Of a stretch of 64,000 nt of DNA, positions 35,770 through 44,898 are shown piece by piece (position 1 is the first letter of the stretch; every line of letters begins with the position of its first letter). The notes under the pieces are model-generated. The model saw only the letters and a list, made by a program, of their open reading frames with translations. It was not told the DNA's origin and did no database searches. The DNA is from Roseomonas sp. (GTDB lineage: Bacteria > Pseudomonadota > Alphaproteobacteria > Acetobacterales > Acetobacteraceae): assembly GCA_020249925.1 (NCBI GenBank), contig JADCER010000013.1, forward strand, positions 62,001-126,000, in the 5' to 3' direction. The position numbers were made by a program, and so were the translations under genes.

Positions 35770-36001
35770 GCTGGAAGCTCGGCATTGATCTTTATGTGGA
35801 AGACGCCATTCACGCCAATCCGGACTTGGGCAGAACGTCGCCTTCTGGTCCGCCCGCATCAAACCAGGCGGGACCGCTGCTGGCCATGATTACTGCGCGG
35901 ACTGGCCAGATGTGAAATCCGAGGCCGAGGCCTTGGCCAAACGCTGGTCTTCAAAGGTGGAAGTCTTCGACACGCTCTGGTCGGTTGAGCGTCCCGCCTG
36001 A
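35769..36001 (+). pseudogene. C-terminal fragment of a SAM-dependent methyltransferase gene
   Basis: Starting where the transposase likeness ends, the plus strand encodes WKLGIDLYVEDAIHANPDLG and then, after a one-base frame change near 35832, QNVAFWSARIKPGG, TAAGHDYCADWPDVKSE and VEVFDTLWSVERPA up to TGA at 35999-36001. The KPGG-x3-GHDY pattern is typical of the last strand region of small-molecule and sugar methyltransferases. No start codon or SAM-binding motif remains, so the 5' part was lost at the IS junction. Not functional as it stands. Confidence 0.65.
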
Positions 36002-36495
36002 AGCATGGCGCCCAACCGCACCGGAAGCAGGGGGCCACGACCTTTGCAAAAAACCTATCGGCTTCTTCCCAAGCCTCGCTTATCAAATGCCCCCGTTGCG
36101 ACAGAAGGCTCAGCCTAAAGGGTTAGAGCATCATGTCTGGCCACACACACCCGTATTTACAGCACCAGGCCCGAAAAAATCCATGCGGCGATACGCTCTA
36201 TTCGCCACCGGATCGCGAATCTCTCCCCCTCAGCGACTACTCCACGCCCTGCTATTGCAGGCCTGACACGCGATCCCCTCGGATCCGCCTTGGTTGAGCG
36301 CATTGAGTTTGCCCTGCTGATCCACTATTCCGTCGGCCCTGGCAGTGAGAGCATGACGCGGAGCTTCCATGCAGATGTATTTCCCGATTGATCGGGATGT
36401 CTGGACCACCACCTTCCTTCATATTCGACAATATCTGATCCAAGGTGACGGCATGAAGCCCGTGTCGTCAGCAGCAAAATTACTGCGCTTATGGC
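36002..36495. other. Gene-free stretch between the methyltransferase fragment and the HyfB-like gene
   Basis: About 494 bases. Several short open frames on both strands show no recognisable family. On the plus strand a frame without start (about 36265-36392) ends in FHADVFPD, possibly the tail of another decayed gene, which I cannot name. No repeat of the IS ends was seen here. It looks like a scar of deletions at the right edge of the accessory region. Confidence 0.4.
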
Positions 36496-38517
36496 TCAAT
36501 TCCGTTCCAGCCAAATCAGCAGCGCCATCAGCGCAAGCAGCACCACAAAGCCAAGCCCAAGACATTGCCTGAGCGAAAAATCCCGCAAGCGTTCCGCAAG
36601 CGCCGCCAGCCTGTCACGCGCGCGCGGCAAGGGCCCGGAAATCAGCGCCAACACGGGATCATGGAACCCTGCCTGCAAGCGCGCGGGCGCGGTGTTGCCG
36701 GGGGGTGGCATTTCGACTGCCTCACGCGCTGCCAGCAGTGTCTTGCCCAGCATGCGGCGCAGCGGCTGCGCCATGCCGGCGGCCGAGACCTGCGTGGCGG
36801 GATCGCCAAAGGGCAAATGATGCGGCGGCGCGATGAAGCCGCAATCCCAGGCGGGGCCGCGCGCAATGCCTGGCGCCTGCCGCCGCGCGAACCAGACAAC
36901 GCCGCCGCCCAATAGCAGCAGCAGCACAAAAACGATCAGCGGCGCATAACCCGCGCCACCTTCCGCAACCGTCACGGTCACACCACCAAGCGCGGAAAGC
37001 CCTGCGCCCGCGCCAGTCAGCAAGCGCAGCGCCGGCGCGGCAAGTTCCAGCATGAATCCAGGCGTCAGGCCGAAAACAACCGTCAGTGCCGCGGGCAGGA
37101 TCAGCGCGGCGCGCGCCACGCCGGAAAGCTCGGTCGCACCAGCGGCGCGCGGGCTGCGCGGCCGGCCCAGAAACACCATGCCGTAAAAGCGCAGCATCGC
37201 CGCCGCCGCCAAAGCCACAGCCAAAGCCGCCAAGGCCGTGGCCGCTGCTGCGCCAATCTGAAACGCCAAATCGCCAACGCGCCAGGCAGCCATCAGCGCC
37301 TGCAACAGCAACCATTCTGAGGCAAAGCCCGAAAGCGGCGGCAGCGCCGCGGCAGCAGCAGCGCCCAGCAGCACCAAGCCCGCAGTCCAAGGCATGGCAT
37401 GGATCAGGCCGCCCAGCCGATCCATACGCCGCGATGCCGCGCCATACAGCACCTCACCCGCGCCCAAAAACAACAGCGTCTTGAACATGGCGTGGTTCAG
37501 CGCATGCAGCAGCGCCGCACCAGCCGCCACGGCCGCCAGCGCACCCAAATCCGCCGCCCGAAACGCCAGCGCCAAGCCAAGCCCCAGAGTGATCAGCCCG
37601 ATATTCTCGATGGTGGAACAGGCAAGAAGGGTTTTGGTGTCTTCCTCCATCGCGGCGCGCAAAGCGCCCATGATGGCGGAGGCGATACCAAGCGCCATCA
37701 GCACCGCGCCCCAGAATAGCGGCTGCGCTGGGCCAGCAAGGTCAAACACCACACGCACCAGCACATAAAGCGCCACCTTGGTCATGGCGGCTGACATCAG
37801 CGCACTCACATGGCTCGGCGCGGCGGGATGCGCCAAGGGCAACCAGACATGCAAAGGCACCAGCCCAGCCTTGGACCCTGCGCCAATTACCACCAGTAGC
37901 AATATCGCCAAAGCACGCAACCCATCCGGCGGCGCGGCGCGCAGCGCTGCGAAACCCGCCCCCGCCGATGCACCTGCCGCAAGCAAGCCAAAGCACAGGA
38001 TCAGCGCCGCACCACCAAGCGCCGCGAAGCCCAGATATAACCGCGCGGCGCGGCGATTCTCCGCATTTTCATGTTCATGCGCCACCAGCACCCATGACGC
38101 GAAGGACATGAGTTCAAATCCAAGTACCAGCGTAAAGCCATCGGCGGCGAGCAAGGTAAGCGCCATGCCCGCAACGAAAAGCGGATAAGGCACCAGCCGC
38201 CGCGGCGCTTCTGGCGCCTTCACATGGCCGAAGGCGAAGGCGGAAGCAGCCACACCGCAAAGCCCAAGGATCAGCAGGAACCAGGCGGAAAGCGGATCAA
38301 GCGCAAGCCGCATCACCCCCCAGGGCGGGCCGAAGGGCAAGGCGAGTGTTGAGGGCGCTGTCAGCAGCCCGGAAATGCCGCCCACGGTAAAGACCAGGCA
38401 CGCCAAACCCGCACCCGCATAAACCACCCTGACGCCAAGCGCCCCCCGCGCCAGCAAGGGCGCTGCCAGCGAGAGCATCGCCAGCACCACCAAAGAGAGG
38501 GCAAGGGTTATCAGCAC
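36496..38517 (-). CDS. Hydrogenase-4 subunit B-like proton-translocating membrane protein
   Basis: 673 residues, hydrophobic throughout with about 15-16 membrane helices. The NuoL/M/N (proton antiporter) core is clear: a lysine-bearing MTKVALYVLVRVVF helix, EDTKTLLACSTIENIGL and HALNHAMFKTLLFLGAGEVL. Length and the AWDCGF motif in the C-terminal part fit HyfB/HycC rather than NuoL. The start is GTG at 38517. Partners of a HyfB (hyfC, hyfE, hyfF, hyfG, hyfI) are absent on both sides: upstream is an ABC operon, downstream the scarred accessory region. It may be a left-over of a lost hyf cluster or act with subunits encoded elsewhere. Confidence 0.85.
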   Translation of the reverse strand: MLITLALSLVVLAMLSLAAPLLARGALGVRVVYAGAGLACLVFTVGGISGLLTAPSTLALPFGPPWGVMRLALDPLSAWFLLILGLCGVAASAFAFGHVKAPEAPRRLVPYPLFVAGMALTLLAADGFTLVLGFELMSFASWVLVAHEHENAENRRAARLYLGFAALGGAALILCFGLLAAGASAGAGFAALRAAPPDGLRALAILLLVVIGAGSKAGLVPLHVWLPLAHPAAPSHVSALMSAAMTKVALYVLVRVVFDLAGPAQPLFWGAVLMALGIASAIMGALRAAMEEDTKTLLACSTIENIGLITLGLGLALAFRAADLGALAAVAAGAALLHALNHAMFKTLLFLGAGEVLYGAASRRMDRLGGLIHAMPWTAGLVLLGAAAAAALPPLSGFASEWLLLQALMAAWRVGDLAFQIGAAAATALAALAVALAAAAMLRFYGMVFLGRPRSPRAAGATELSGVARAALILPAALTVVFGLTPGFMLELAAPALRLLTGAGAGLSALGGVTVTVAEGGAGYAPLIVFVLLLLLGGGVVWFARRQAPGIARGPAWDCGFIAPPHHLPFGDPATQVSAAGMAQPLRRMLGKTLLAAREAVEMPPPGNTAPARLQAGFHDPVLALISGPLPRARDRLAALAERLRDFSLRQCLGLGFVVLLALMALLIWLERN

Positions 38518-38630
38518 GATTCGCAGCCTCTGCCTGCCATGCGGGGCAGGCTAGGCCCGCTGGCGGCATTGGGACAGTCCCCGGGCGCGATTTTCCGCCC
38601 TGGCGGCCCCGCCTTCAGCGCCCCTGCCCG

Positions 38631-39404
38631 TCAATCATAGGTCACCAGCCGCGCCGCGGCTTCCCGGTCATAGCCCTTGGAAGCCAGCAAAAGCTGACGC
38701 GTATAGGCCTGCTTTGGGTCTTCGCGGCGGAGGGTCGCGATATCCATTTCCTCCACGATCAGGCCGCGATTCATCACCGCCAGCCGGTCGCACATATGCG
38801 CCACCACGGCCAGATTATGGCTCACCAGAATCATGGTCAGGCGCTGCGCCGCGCGCAGCCCGCGCAGCAGGTTCAGGATTTCCGCCTGCACGCTGACATC
38901 AAGCGCGCTGGTCGGTTCATCCAACAGCAGCACCTTCGGTTCCAGCATCAGCGCACGCGCAATGGCCACGCGCTGGCGTTGCCCGCCGGAAAGCTGATTG
39001 GGATAGCGGAAACGAAAATTCGCCCCAAGCCCAACACCCGCCAAAGCCTTTTCGACCCTAGCGGCGACATCGCCAATGCCGTGGATTTCCAGCGGCTCGG
39101 AAAGGGTGCGATCAACCGTATGGCGCGGATGGAGCGAAGCGTAAGGGTCCTGAAATACCATTTGCACCAGGCGCGGCAGGCGCGCATCACGCTGAGCGAC
39201 ATCAAGGCCATTGATGCTCGCCCCACCAGTCCAATTGCGATTAAGCCCGGCCAAGGCGCGGAGCACGGTGGATTTGCCGCTGCCGCTTTCGCCCACCAGG
39301 CCGAAGCTTTCGCCTTCAGCCACAGCAAAGGAAATGCCGCGCACCGCATGCACCGCATCGCGGCCCTGCCCGAAGCTCACCACCAGATCGCGGATGGTGA
39401 TCAT
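38631..39404 (-). CDS. ABC importer ATP-binding protein (DppF/NikE type)
   Basis: 257 residues. Walker [11 protein letters not shown]-loop FQDPYASLHP, signature LSGGQRQR, Walker B LLLDEPTSALD and VSHNLA are intact. The length is that of NikE rather than full DppF, because the C-terminal Cys-containing tail is missing. Last gene of the second dipeptide/nickel-type operon, three bases after its partner ATPase. A 113-base gap separates it from the HyfB-like gene on the same strand. Confidence 0.92.
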   Translation of the reverse strand: MITIRDLVVSFGQGRDAVHAVRGISFAVAEGESFGLVGESGSGKSTVLRALAGLNRNWTGGASINGLDVAQRDARLPRLVQMVFQDPYASLHPRHTVDRTLSEPLEIHGIGDVAARVEKALAGVGLGANFRFRYPNQLSGGQRQRVAIARALMLEPKVLLLDEPTSALDVSVQAEILNLLRGLRAAQRLTMILVSHNLAVVAHMCDRLAVMNRGLIVEEMDIATLRREDPKQAYTRQLLLASKGYDREAAARLVTYD

Positions 39405-39407
39405 CGC

Positions 39408-40244
39408 CTAGTCTTCCAGCCAGGCCGGATCGCGCGACAGGGTCGGCAATTCCGCGCGGTCATCGGCAATGCGCGGCAGGCTGCGCAGCAGGCCTTGCGT
39501 ATAGGGATGCGTCGCACCGGCAAGATCACGCGCCGCGCGTTCTTCCAGGACGCGACCGGCATACATGACCAGGACGCGATCGCAAAAACTGCCCACCAGA
39601 TCAAGATCATGGCTGATGAAAATCAGCCCCATGCCACGCTTGGCCACAAGATCATCCAGAATGGCCAGAACCTGCATCTGCACCGTGACATCAAGCGCGC
39701 TGGTCGGTTCATCGGCAATCAGCAAATCGGGTTCCGGCACCAGCATCATCGCAATCATGATGCGCTGGCCCATGCCGCCTGAAACCTCATGCGGGTAAAG
39801 CCGCATCACGCGTTCCGGATCGCGGATGCGCACCGCTTCCAGCATCTCCAGCGCCTTGCGTCGCGCCTCACGCGCGGAAACCCCGCCATGGATGCGCGCC
39901 GCTTCCGCAATCTGCTGGCCCACTGTCATGACCGGATTGAGCGAGTATTTGGGATCCTGCAGTACAAGCGAAATGCGCGCGCCGCGAATGCCGCGCAATT
40001 GGCGGGCGGAAGCATTCAGCAGATCAAGCCCATCAAAATTCAGCTTGCGTGCTTCCATCCGTGCCGCGGCCGGCAGCAGGCGCATAATGGCGCGCCCGGT
40101 AAGTGACTTGCCGGAACCGGATTCGCCCACAATGCCAAGCCTTTCGCGCCCAAGGCTGAAGGATACGCCGCGCACGGCTTCAAACCGCCCGGTCGGCGTG
40201 GCGAAACTGACCCGCAAATCCTCCACTTCCAGCAGCGGCTTCAT
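39408..40244 (-). CDS. ABC importer ATP-binding protein (DppD/NikD type)
   Basis: 278 residues. Walker [13 protein letters not shown]-loop LQDPKYSLNP, signature VSGGMGQR, Walker B LIADEPTSALD and ISHDLD are present. In the signature the usual Arg after SGGM is Gly (SGGMGQR versus SGGMRQR), a tolerated variant. Short C-terminus as in NikD. ATGA overlap with the DppC-type permease gene upstream. Confidence 0.92.
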   Translation of the reverse strand: MKPLLEVEDLRVSFATPTGRFEAVRGVSFSLGRERLGIVGESGSGKSLTGRAIMRLLPAAARMEARKLNFDGLDLLNASARQLRGIRGARISLVLQDPKYSLNPVMTVGQQIAEAARIHGGVSAREARRKALEMLEAVRIRDPERVMRLYPHEVSGGMGQRIMIAMMLVPEPDLLIADEPTSALDVTVQMQVLAILDDLVAKRGMGLIFISHDLDLVGSFCDRVLVMYAGRVLEERAARDLAGATHPYTQGLLRSLPRIADDRAELPTLSRDPAWLED

Positions 40245-41158
40245 TTCTTCTGCCTTGGGTCAAGCACATCGCGCAGCCCATCACCCAGAAGATTGAAAGC
40301 AAGACTCACAATGAAAATCGCAAGCCCCGGAATGGTCGCGACCCACCATTGATCCAGAATATAACGCCGCCCGGAAGAAACCATGGCCCCCCATTCCGCC
40401 ATGGGCGGCTGAGCGCCCAGGCCCAGAAAACCAAGCCCGGCTGCGGTCAGGATAATGCCCGCCATATCAAGTGTTACGCGCACAGTCAGTGAAGAAACAC
40501 AAAGCGGCATGACATGGCGGAACAGGATGCGCCCGGTTCCCGCCCCTTGGATGCGCGCCACCGCGATGAAATCACTATTGCGGATGGTCATCGTCTCCGC
40601 CCGCGCGATGCGTGCATAGGGCGGCCAGGACGTCAGCGCGATGGCAATAACCGCGTTTTCAATCCCCGGTCCCAAAGCCGCGACAAAGGCGAGTGCCAGA
40701 ATAAGGCTTGGGAAGGAAAGAAACACATCGGTAATGCGCATCAGCGCGGCATCAAGCCAGCCGCCCAGATAGCCCGCTGCGGTGCCGACAATCAGCCCAA
40801 TCGGCGCGGCAATCAGGGCGACCAGCACGACAATGTAAAGCGTCACGCGTGCGCCATAGATGATGCGCGAAAGGATATCGCGCCCGAATTCATCCGTGCC
40901 CAGCAGATGCGCGCCCGTACCGGGCGGCAGTAATCGTTGCGCCAGATTCTGTTCATGCGGGTGATGCGGCGCAATCCATGGTGCCAGCACCGCAATCACG
41001 ATAAGCGCGACCACAATTGCAAGCCCAAGCAGTGCGAGGCGGTTTTGCCGGAATTGCAGCCAGCCGCGATAAGCCTGACCAAGCTTCGCTTCGCGGCGGG
41101 AGCATGGCGTTTCAGAAAGCAGCCGGGCGCGCCAGCCTTGTGCGGCGTGTTCGCTCAT
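40241..41158 (-). CDS. ABC importer permease (DppC type)
   Basis: 305 residues with about six helices. FRQNRLALLGLAIVVALIVIA, HLLGTDEFGRDILSRIIYGAR and the coupling-loop NSDFIAVARIQGAGTGRILFRH are typical of DppC/NikC. Overlaps both neighbours by ATGA. Forms the membrane channel with the DppB-type permease. Confidence 0.93.
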   Translation of the reverse strand: MSEHAAQGWRARLLSETPCSRREAKLGQAYRGWLQFRQNRLALLGLAIVVALIVIAVLAPWIAPHHPHEQNLAQRLLPPGTGAHLLGTDEFGRDILSRIIYGARVTLYIVVLVALIAAPIGLIVGTAAGYLGGWLDAALMRITDVFLSFPSLILALAFVAALGPGIENAVIAIALTSWPPYARIARAETMTIRNSDFIAVARIQGAGTGRILFRHVMPLCVSSLTVRVTLDMAGIILTAAGLGFLGLGAQPPMAEWGAMVSSGRRYILDQWWVATIPGLAIFIVSLAFNLLGDGLRDVLDPRQKK

Positions 41159-42174
41159 TTCGCGCGCGGGTCCAGCAAACGATAGAGCAGATCAGACAAT
41201 AGATTGATGCCGACAAAGATCAGGCCAACGACAATCGTGGCCCCCAGCACCGCATTCATATCGGCAGCCAGCAGCGCCGTTGTCAGGTAGCGGCCAAGAC
41301 CGGGCCAGGCAAAGACCGTTTCGGTCAGCACCGCCCCTTCCAGCAGCCGCGCATAGGAAAGCGCAATCACGGTCACCAGCGGGACCGAGACATTGCGCAA
41401 GGCATGCACCCAGATGATGCGTGCCTCTGACACGCCCTTCGCACGCGCGGTGATGATGTATTCCTGATTGAGCTGTTCCAGCATGAAGCTGCGCGTCATG
41501 CGCGCGATATAAGCGATGGAGAAATAGCCCAGCACGGCCGAAGGCAGCACAACATGGCCGAAGGCGTTCCAGAATACCTCCCACTCCCGCGCAATCGCCG
41601 CATCAATCAGGATCACGCCGGTGACGACCGGCACCATATCCTCAAAAAATACGCCAAGTCTTCCGGGTCCCTGCACCCAACCGAGAATGCCGTAAAATAC
41701 CAGCAAGCCGATAATGCCAAGCCAAAAGATCGGCACGGAATAGCCAACAAGCCCGACAACGCGCACCAGCTGATCCGGCCAGCGATCCTGCCAAACGGCG
41801 CCCGCAATACCCATCGGCACGCCAAGCGCCACACCGATGATCGTGGCAAAGGTGGCGAGTTCCAATGTCGCTGGAAAGACGCGCTTGATATCTTCAATCA
41901 CCGGACGATTGGTCACCAGCGATTGGCCGAAATCGCCCGCGGCCATTTTCTGCACATAGACCCAGAATTGCCACCAAAGAGGTTGGTCGAGCCCAAGCTC
42001 TCGTTTCACCGCTTCATAGACATCGCGCGGCGCCTGGTCGCCAACCACGGCGAGTACAGGATCAATCGGCACCACGCGCCCGATGAAGAAAGTGACCGCA
42101 AGCAATCCAAGCAGCGTCAGCGCAACCTGAAACAGGAAGCCTGAGCTTTGGCGCAGGGCAATATTCGCCTTCAC
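41155..42174 (-). CDS. ABC importer permease (DppB type)
   Basis: 339 residues with about six helices. Hallmarks are VTFFIGRVVPIDPVLAVVGD, LGLDQPLWWQFW, and the coupling-loop region QLNQEYIITARAKGVSEARI. I prefer the GTG at 42174, which lies one base after the stop of the binding-protein gene with AAGGGA just upstream; the first ATG (42231) would overlap that gene by 56 bases and add a hydrophilic, non-conserved N-terminus. Confidence 0.9.
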   Translation of the reverse strand: MKANIALRQSSGFLFQVALTLLGLLAVTFFIGRVVPIDPVLAVVGDQAPRDVYEAVKRELGLDQPLWWQFWVYVQKMAAGDFGQSLVTNRPVIEDIKRVFPATLELATFATIIGVALGVPMGIAGAVWQDRWPDQLVRVVGLVGYSVPIFWLGIIGLLVFYGILGWVQGPGRLGVFFEDMVPVVTGVILIDAAIAREWEVFWNAFGHVVLPSAVLGYFSIAYIARMTRSFMLEQLNQEYIITARAKGVSEARIIWVHALRNVSVPLVTVIALSYARLLEGAVLTETVFAWPGLGRYLTTALLAADMNAVLGATIVVGLIFVGINLLSDLLYRLLDPRAK

Positions 42175-42175
42175 C

Positions 42176-43786
42176 TTATCCCTTGGTCGCGCGCCAAAGA
42201 ATTGCCGAAAGCCCAGGTGAGCTTGCGGCATAGCCAGTCAGGTTGCTGCGTACCGCCACCTGCACCTGCTGCTGCGCGAATACCGCAAAGGGTGACGTGC
42301 CCATGAATTCCGCCTGGATCTGCCGATAGATCGCAGCGCGCGCATTCTGGTCCCTCTCGCGCATCGCCGCTTCCGTCCGCGCAGTCAGTTCTGGGATGTT
42401 CCAGTTATTGCGCCAGGTAAGCTTACCTGGATTATTCGCCCCAGGCGGGTTATGCGCAAAGCTATCGGCATTATAGTGCGGATCAGGATAGCCCAGCCCC
42501 CAAATGCCGATGAAAAGCTGATGGTTGCGCGCACGGAATTTGGCCAGCACCTGCGCGCCCGTTGCCGGCAACACTTCAAGCGTCACGCCGCCACGGGCGA
42601 AGCTTGCCTGCAAGGCCTGCGCAACATCAAGCGATGGAAAGGTATTCGCCGTATCCATGGTCAGGCGAATGCCATTGGGATGCCCGGCTTCGGCAAGCAA
42701 GGCGCGCGCGCGTGTCGGGTCAAAGCGCCAGGGGCGTTCATTCACCTCACCCAGGATGGCGCGCGGAATGAAGGATTGATGCGGAAACACCTGGCCCGGC
42801 AGCAGGTTATTCGCAATCGCATCATAATCCACCAGATGCTTCAGCGCTTCGATCACGCGCGGATTGGACAGGATCGGGTCCCCGAGATTCGCGCTGAAAT
42901 ACTGGATGGTGCCGCGCGGAAATTCCTGGATGGTGATGCCCGGCCGGCCACGCAGCGCGGCGATATCCGTGGGCGTCAGGTTGCGCGCCACATCCACATC
43001 ACCGCGTTCCAGCAGCAGGCGCTGGGTGGCGGCTTCCGGCACGTGGCGCACGATCACACGCTGCATATTCGCCCGGCCACGCCACCAGCTATCGTTGCGA
43101 TCCAGCGTATAGCTTTCATTGGGTTGATACCGCGTCAGGCGGAAGGCGCCAGAACCCGCTGAATTGCGATTGAGCCAGGTATTGCCGCGATCCTCCCCGG
43201 CGTTTTGCAGCACAAGCTTGCTGTCCAGCACTGACGCAATGGTTGCCGTGAACAGGTTTTGGATAAGCGTTGGCGCATAGGCTTCATTGAAGGTGACCTG
43301 CACTTCAAAATCGCCAGTCTGCCGCACGGTCTGTTCAACGTTATCCGCGGTCAGCCCGACCGAACGATACATGAAGGCCGGCGTGCGATTGATCTGCAGC
43401 GGCCGGCGCAGTGAAAACGCCACATCTTCAGCCGTCAGCGGATTACCGGAATGAAAGCGCACGCCTTGGCGAATGCGGAAAGTGAAGGTCTTGCCATCGC
43501 CGGAAATCGTGAAGCTTTCCGCAAGCCCCGGCAGCAATTCGGCGCTGGGCTTTGAATCATCAATGATGAAAAGCTGATCATAGACATTCTTCAGCAGATC
43601 GCTGCCAGTGACTTCGAAGGAATGATGCGGGTCGAGTGCGACAAGATCATCAATCTGCGCGGCGATCACCAGGGCATTGCGCGGCGTTTGCTGCGCGGCC
43701 GCCTGGCGCGTGCCAGGCAGGGCCGCAGCGGCAAGGCCAGCGGCGCCGGCGGCGAAAAGGGCGCGCTTCGAGAATTGAGTGTTCAT
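42176..43786 (-). CDS. ABC importer substrate-binding protein (family 5)
   Basis: 536 residues. An N-terminal FSKRALFAAGAAGLAAAALPG signal peptide, possibly Tat-like with a single Arg, is followed by the family-5 pattern: DLVALDPHHSFEVTGSD, LAESFTISGDGKTFTFRIR, VRFHSGNPLTAEDVAFSL and SGAFRLTRYQPNESYTL. Opens the five-gene operon running to 38631. Different in sequence from the binding protein at 7669, so the two importers serve different ligands. The region between this gene and the RHH gene (43787-43942) should hold its promoter. Confidence 0.9.
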   Translation of the reverse strand: MNTQFSKRALFAAGAAGLAAAALPGTRQAAAQQTPRNALVIAAQIDDLVALDPHHSFEVTGSDLLKNVYDQLFIIDDSKPSAELLPGLAESFTISGDGKTFTFRIRQGVRFHSGNPLTAEDVAFSLRRPLQINRTPAFMYRSVGLTADNVEQTVRQTGDFEVQVTFNEAYAPTLIQNLFTATIASVLDSKLVLQNAGEDRGNTWLNRNSAGSGAFRLTRYQPNESYTLDRNDSWWRGRANMQRVIVRHVPEAATQRLLLERGDVDVARNLTPTDIAALRGRPGITIQEFPRGTIQYFSANLGDPILSNPRVIEALKHLVDYDAIANNLLPGQVFPHQSFIPRAILGEVNERPWRFDPTRARALLAEAGHPNGIRLTMDTANTFPSLDVAQALQASFARGGVTLEVLPATGAQVLAKFRARNHQLFIGIWGLGYPDPHYNADSFAHNPPGANNPGKLTWRNNWNIPELTARTEAAMRERDQNARAAIYRQIQAEFMGTSPFAVFAQQQVQVAVRSNLTGYAASSPGLSAILWRATKG

Positions 43787-43942
43787 GGCGTTAACTCCGG
43801 CAGATATTTCAAGGAAAGTCGCATTCGGCCTGGGCTTCTGTCAATCCAAGCAAGGCCTTGTCATGGGTTGCGGCCTGTATTGGCACGCCCAACGCATCGC
43901 GGAATCTGCTTTCCTGGTCAAAGAGGCGGCGAATCCACCCCA

Positions 43943-44173
43943 TCACGCGCCATTTCGCCCACGAGCATGCGCCAGCGCCGCAAGGCGTAGCGCGCTCGCG
44001 AGTGGCAGGCTTTGATCGGCCCGCGCCGCATCTACCTCCGCCACCAGCACTGCCAGGCTTAGGCCTTTTTGTTTCGCAAGCGCTTCCAATTCGGCCCAGA
44101 AGGCGCCCTCCAGCGCGACCGAAGTCGCATGGCCGGCAAGGCGAAAGGAACGCTTTGTCAAATGGCGCGGCAT
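43943..44173 (-). CDS. Ribbon-helix-helix domain protein
   Basis: 76 residues. KRSFRLAGHATSVALEGAFWAELEALAKQKGLSLAVLV is the pattern of the small alphaproteobacterial ribbon-helix-helix family (RHH_4): a basic beta strand followed by two helices. An AGGAAA upstream supports the start at 44173. Such proteins are presumed DNA-binding regulators. It lies directly upstream of the binding-protein gene on the same strand and could regulate the ABC operon, but I see no operator to support this. Confidence 0.82.
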   Translation of the reverse strand: MPRHLTKRSFRLAGHATSVALEGAFWAELEALAKQKGLSLAVLVAEVDAARADQSLPLASALRLAALAHARGRNGA

Positions 44174-44628
44174 GGTTTTTCCTAAACTATTGGCGCGATG
44201 ACGTATTTAAATATCTTGCTCAAACCATCTGCCAGTAATGAAAATCTCGACAGCATCATGGTAGTTTTGTCAAATCCCGTAGAATGAGGGGATAAGGCAT
44301 AAGATCGAAACCATCGAAGGCATCGGAACGCTCATCCTTGAATTGGCGAATCGCGTTGACCTGTTGGAAGCTGCCCGCGCGGATACCGCGCCTGAATTGG
44401 CGCAACGCAGGGCACAAAACCGCCCGATGCCTTGGCCAAAACCAATGTGAAGATAAGGCTGACTCGTCAGGCACCCTCACCTAGCGGTCTGGTCGCTGCT
44501 GTCGGTTCTCGACAGCAGCGTGAATCGCCCCACCAGATATAGGGCTGGTGGCGCGCGGGGACAGTTTGGGATTGGCAAAAGTTGGCATGCATCGCACCAC
44601 GGTCGCGGCACGACCGATAATGCGCATT
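44174..44628. other. Gene-poor stretch with a strong hairpin
   Basis: About 455 bases without a supported gene. AT-rich bases just above 44174 (around ATATTTAAATACG) could be the promoter of the RHH gene. The stretch also contains the perfect hairpin described at 44494-44520. Confidence 0.4.
44494..44520. repeat. Perfect 11-bp inverted repeat
   Basis: CGCTGCTGTCG, a 5-base GTTCT loop and CGACAGCAGCG form a perfect stem. No T run follows on either strand, so a classical terminator is unlikely; it may be an operator or an RNA-stability element. Confidence 0.55.
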
Positions 44629-44778
44629 TCAATTCCGACGCAGAGCGCCCGCCCCGGCAGCGGGTGCCTTCAGTTCCTGCGCCAATGCCCAAACCCGCCC
44701 GGCATCCATGCGGGTCTCCGGGTCATTCAGTAGCCGGTCAAGCTCGGCCAATTTCCGGGCCATTTCGCTATCGGACAT
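44629..44778 (-). CDS. Small hypothetical protein
   Basis: 49 residues starting MSDSEMARKLAELDRLLNDP and continuing ETRMDAGRVWALAQELKA; highly helical and charged. A GGAG eight bases upstream of the ATG at 44778 supports translation. No family recognised with certainty. Lies alone between the lyase gene and the hairpin region. Could be a real conserved short protein or a chance frame. Confidence 0.4.
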   Translation of the reverse strand: MSDSEMARKLAELDRLLNDPETRMDAGRVWALAQELKAPAAGAGALRRN

Positions 44779-44898
44779 GCGCCAACTCCGCCACGCCTGA
44801 ACTGAAGCATCAAGCCGCGTACCTATCGCCCGCAAAAGCGTCCGAAAAATGGAGAAATTCCGGCCGCGCCATGATTTTGCGCAGCCGGCAACAACCCC

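Noticed and set aside
35985..36266. Plus-strand frame of 93 codons beyond the IS fragment
   Set aside because: It is out of frame with the methyltransferase fragment it overlaps and shows no family pattern.
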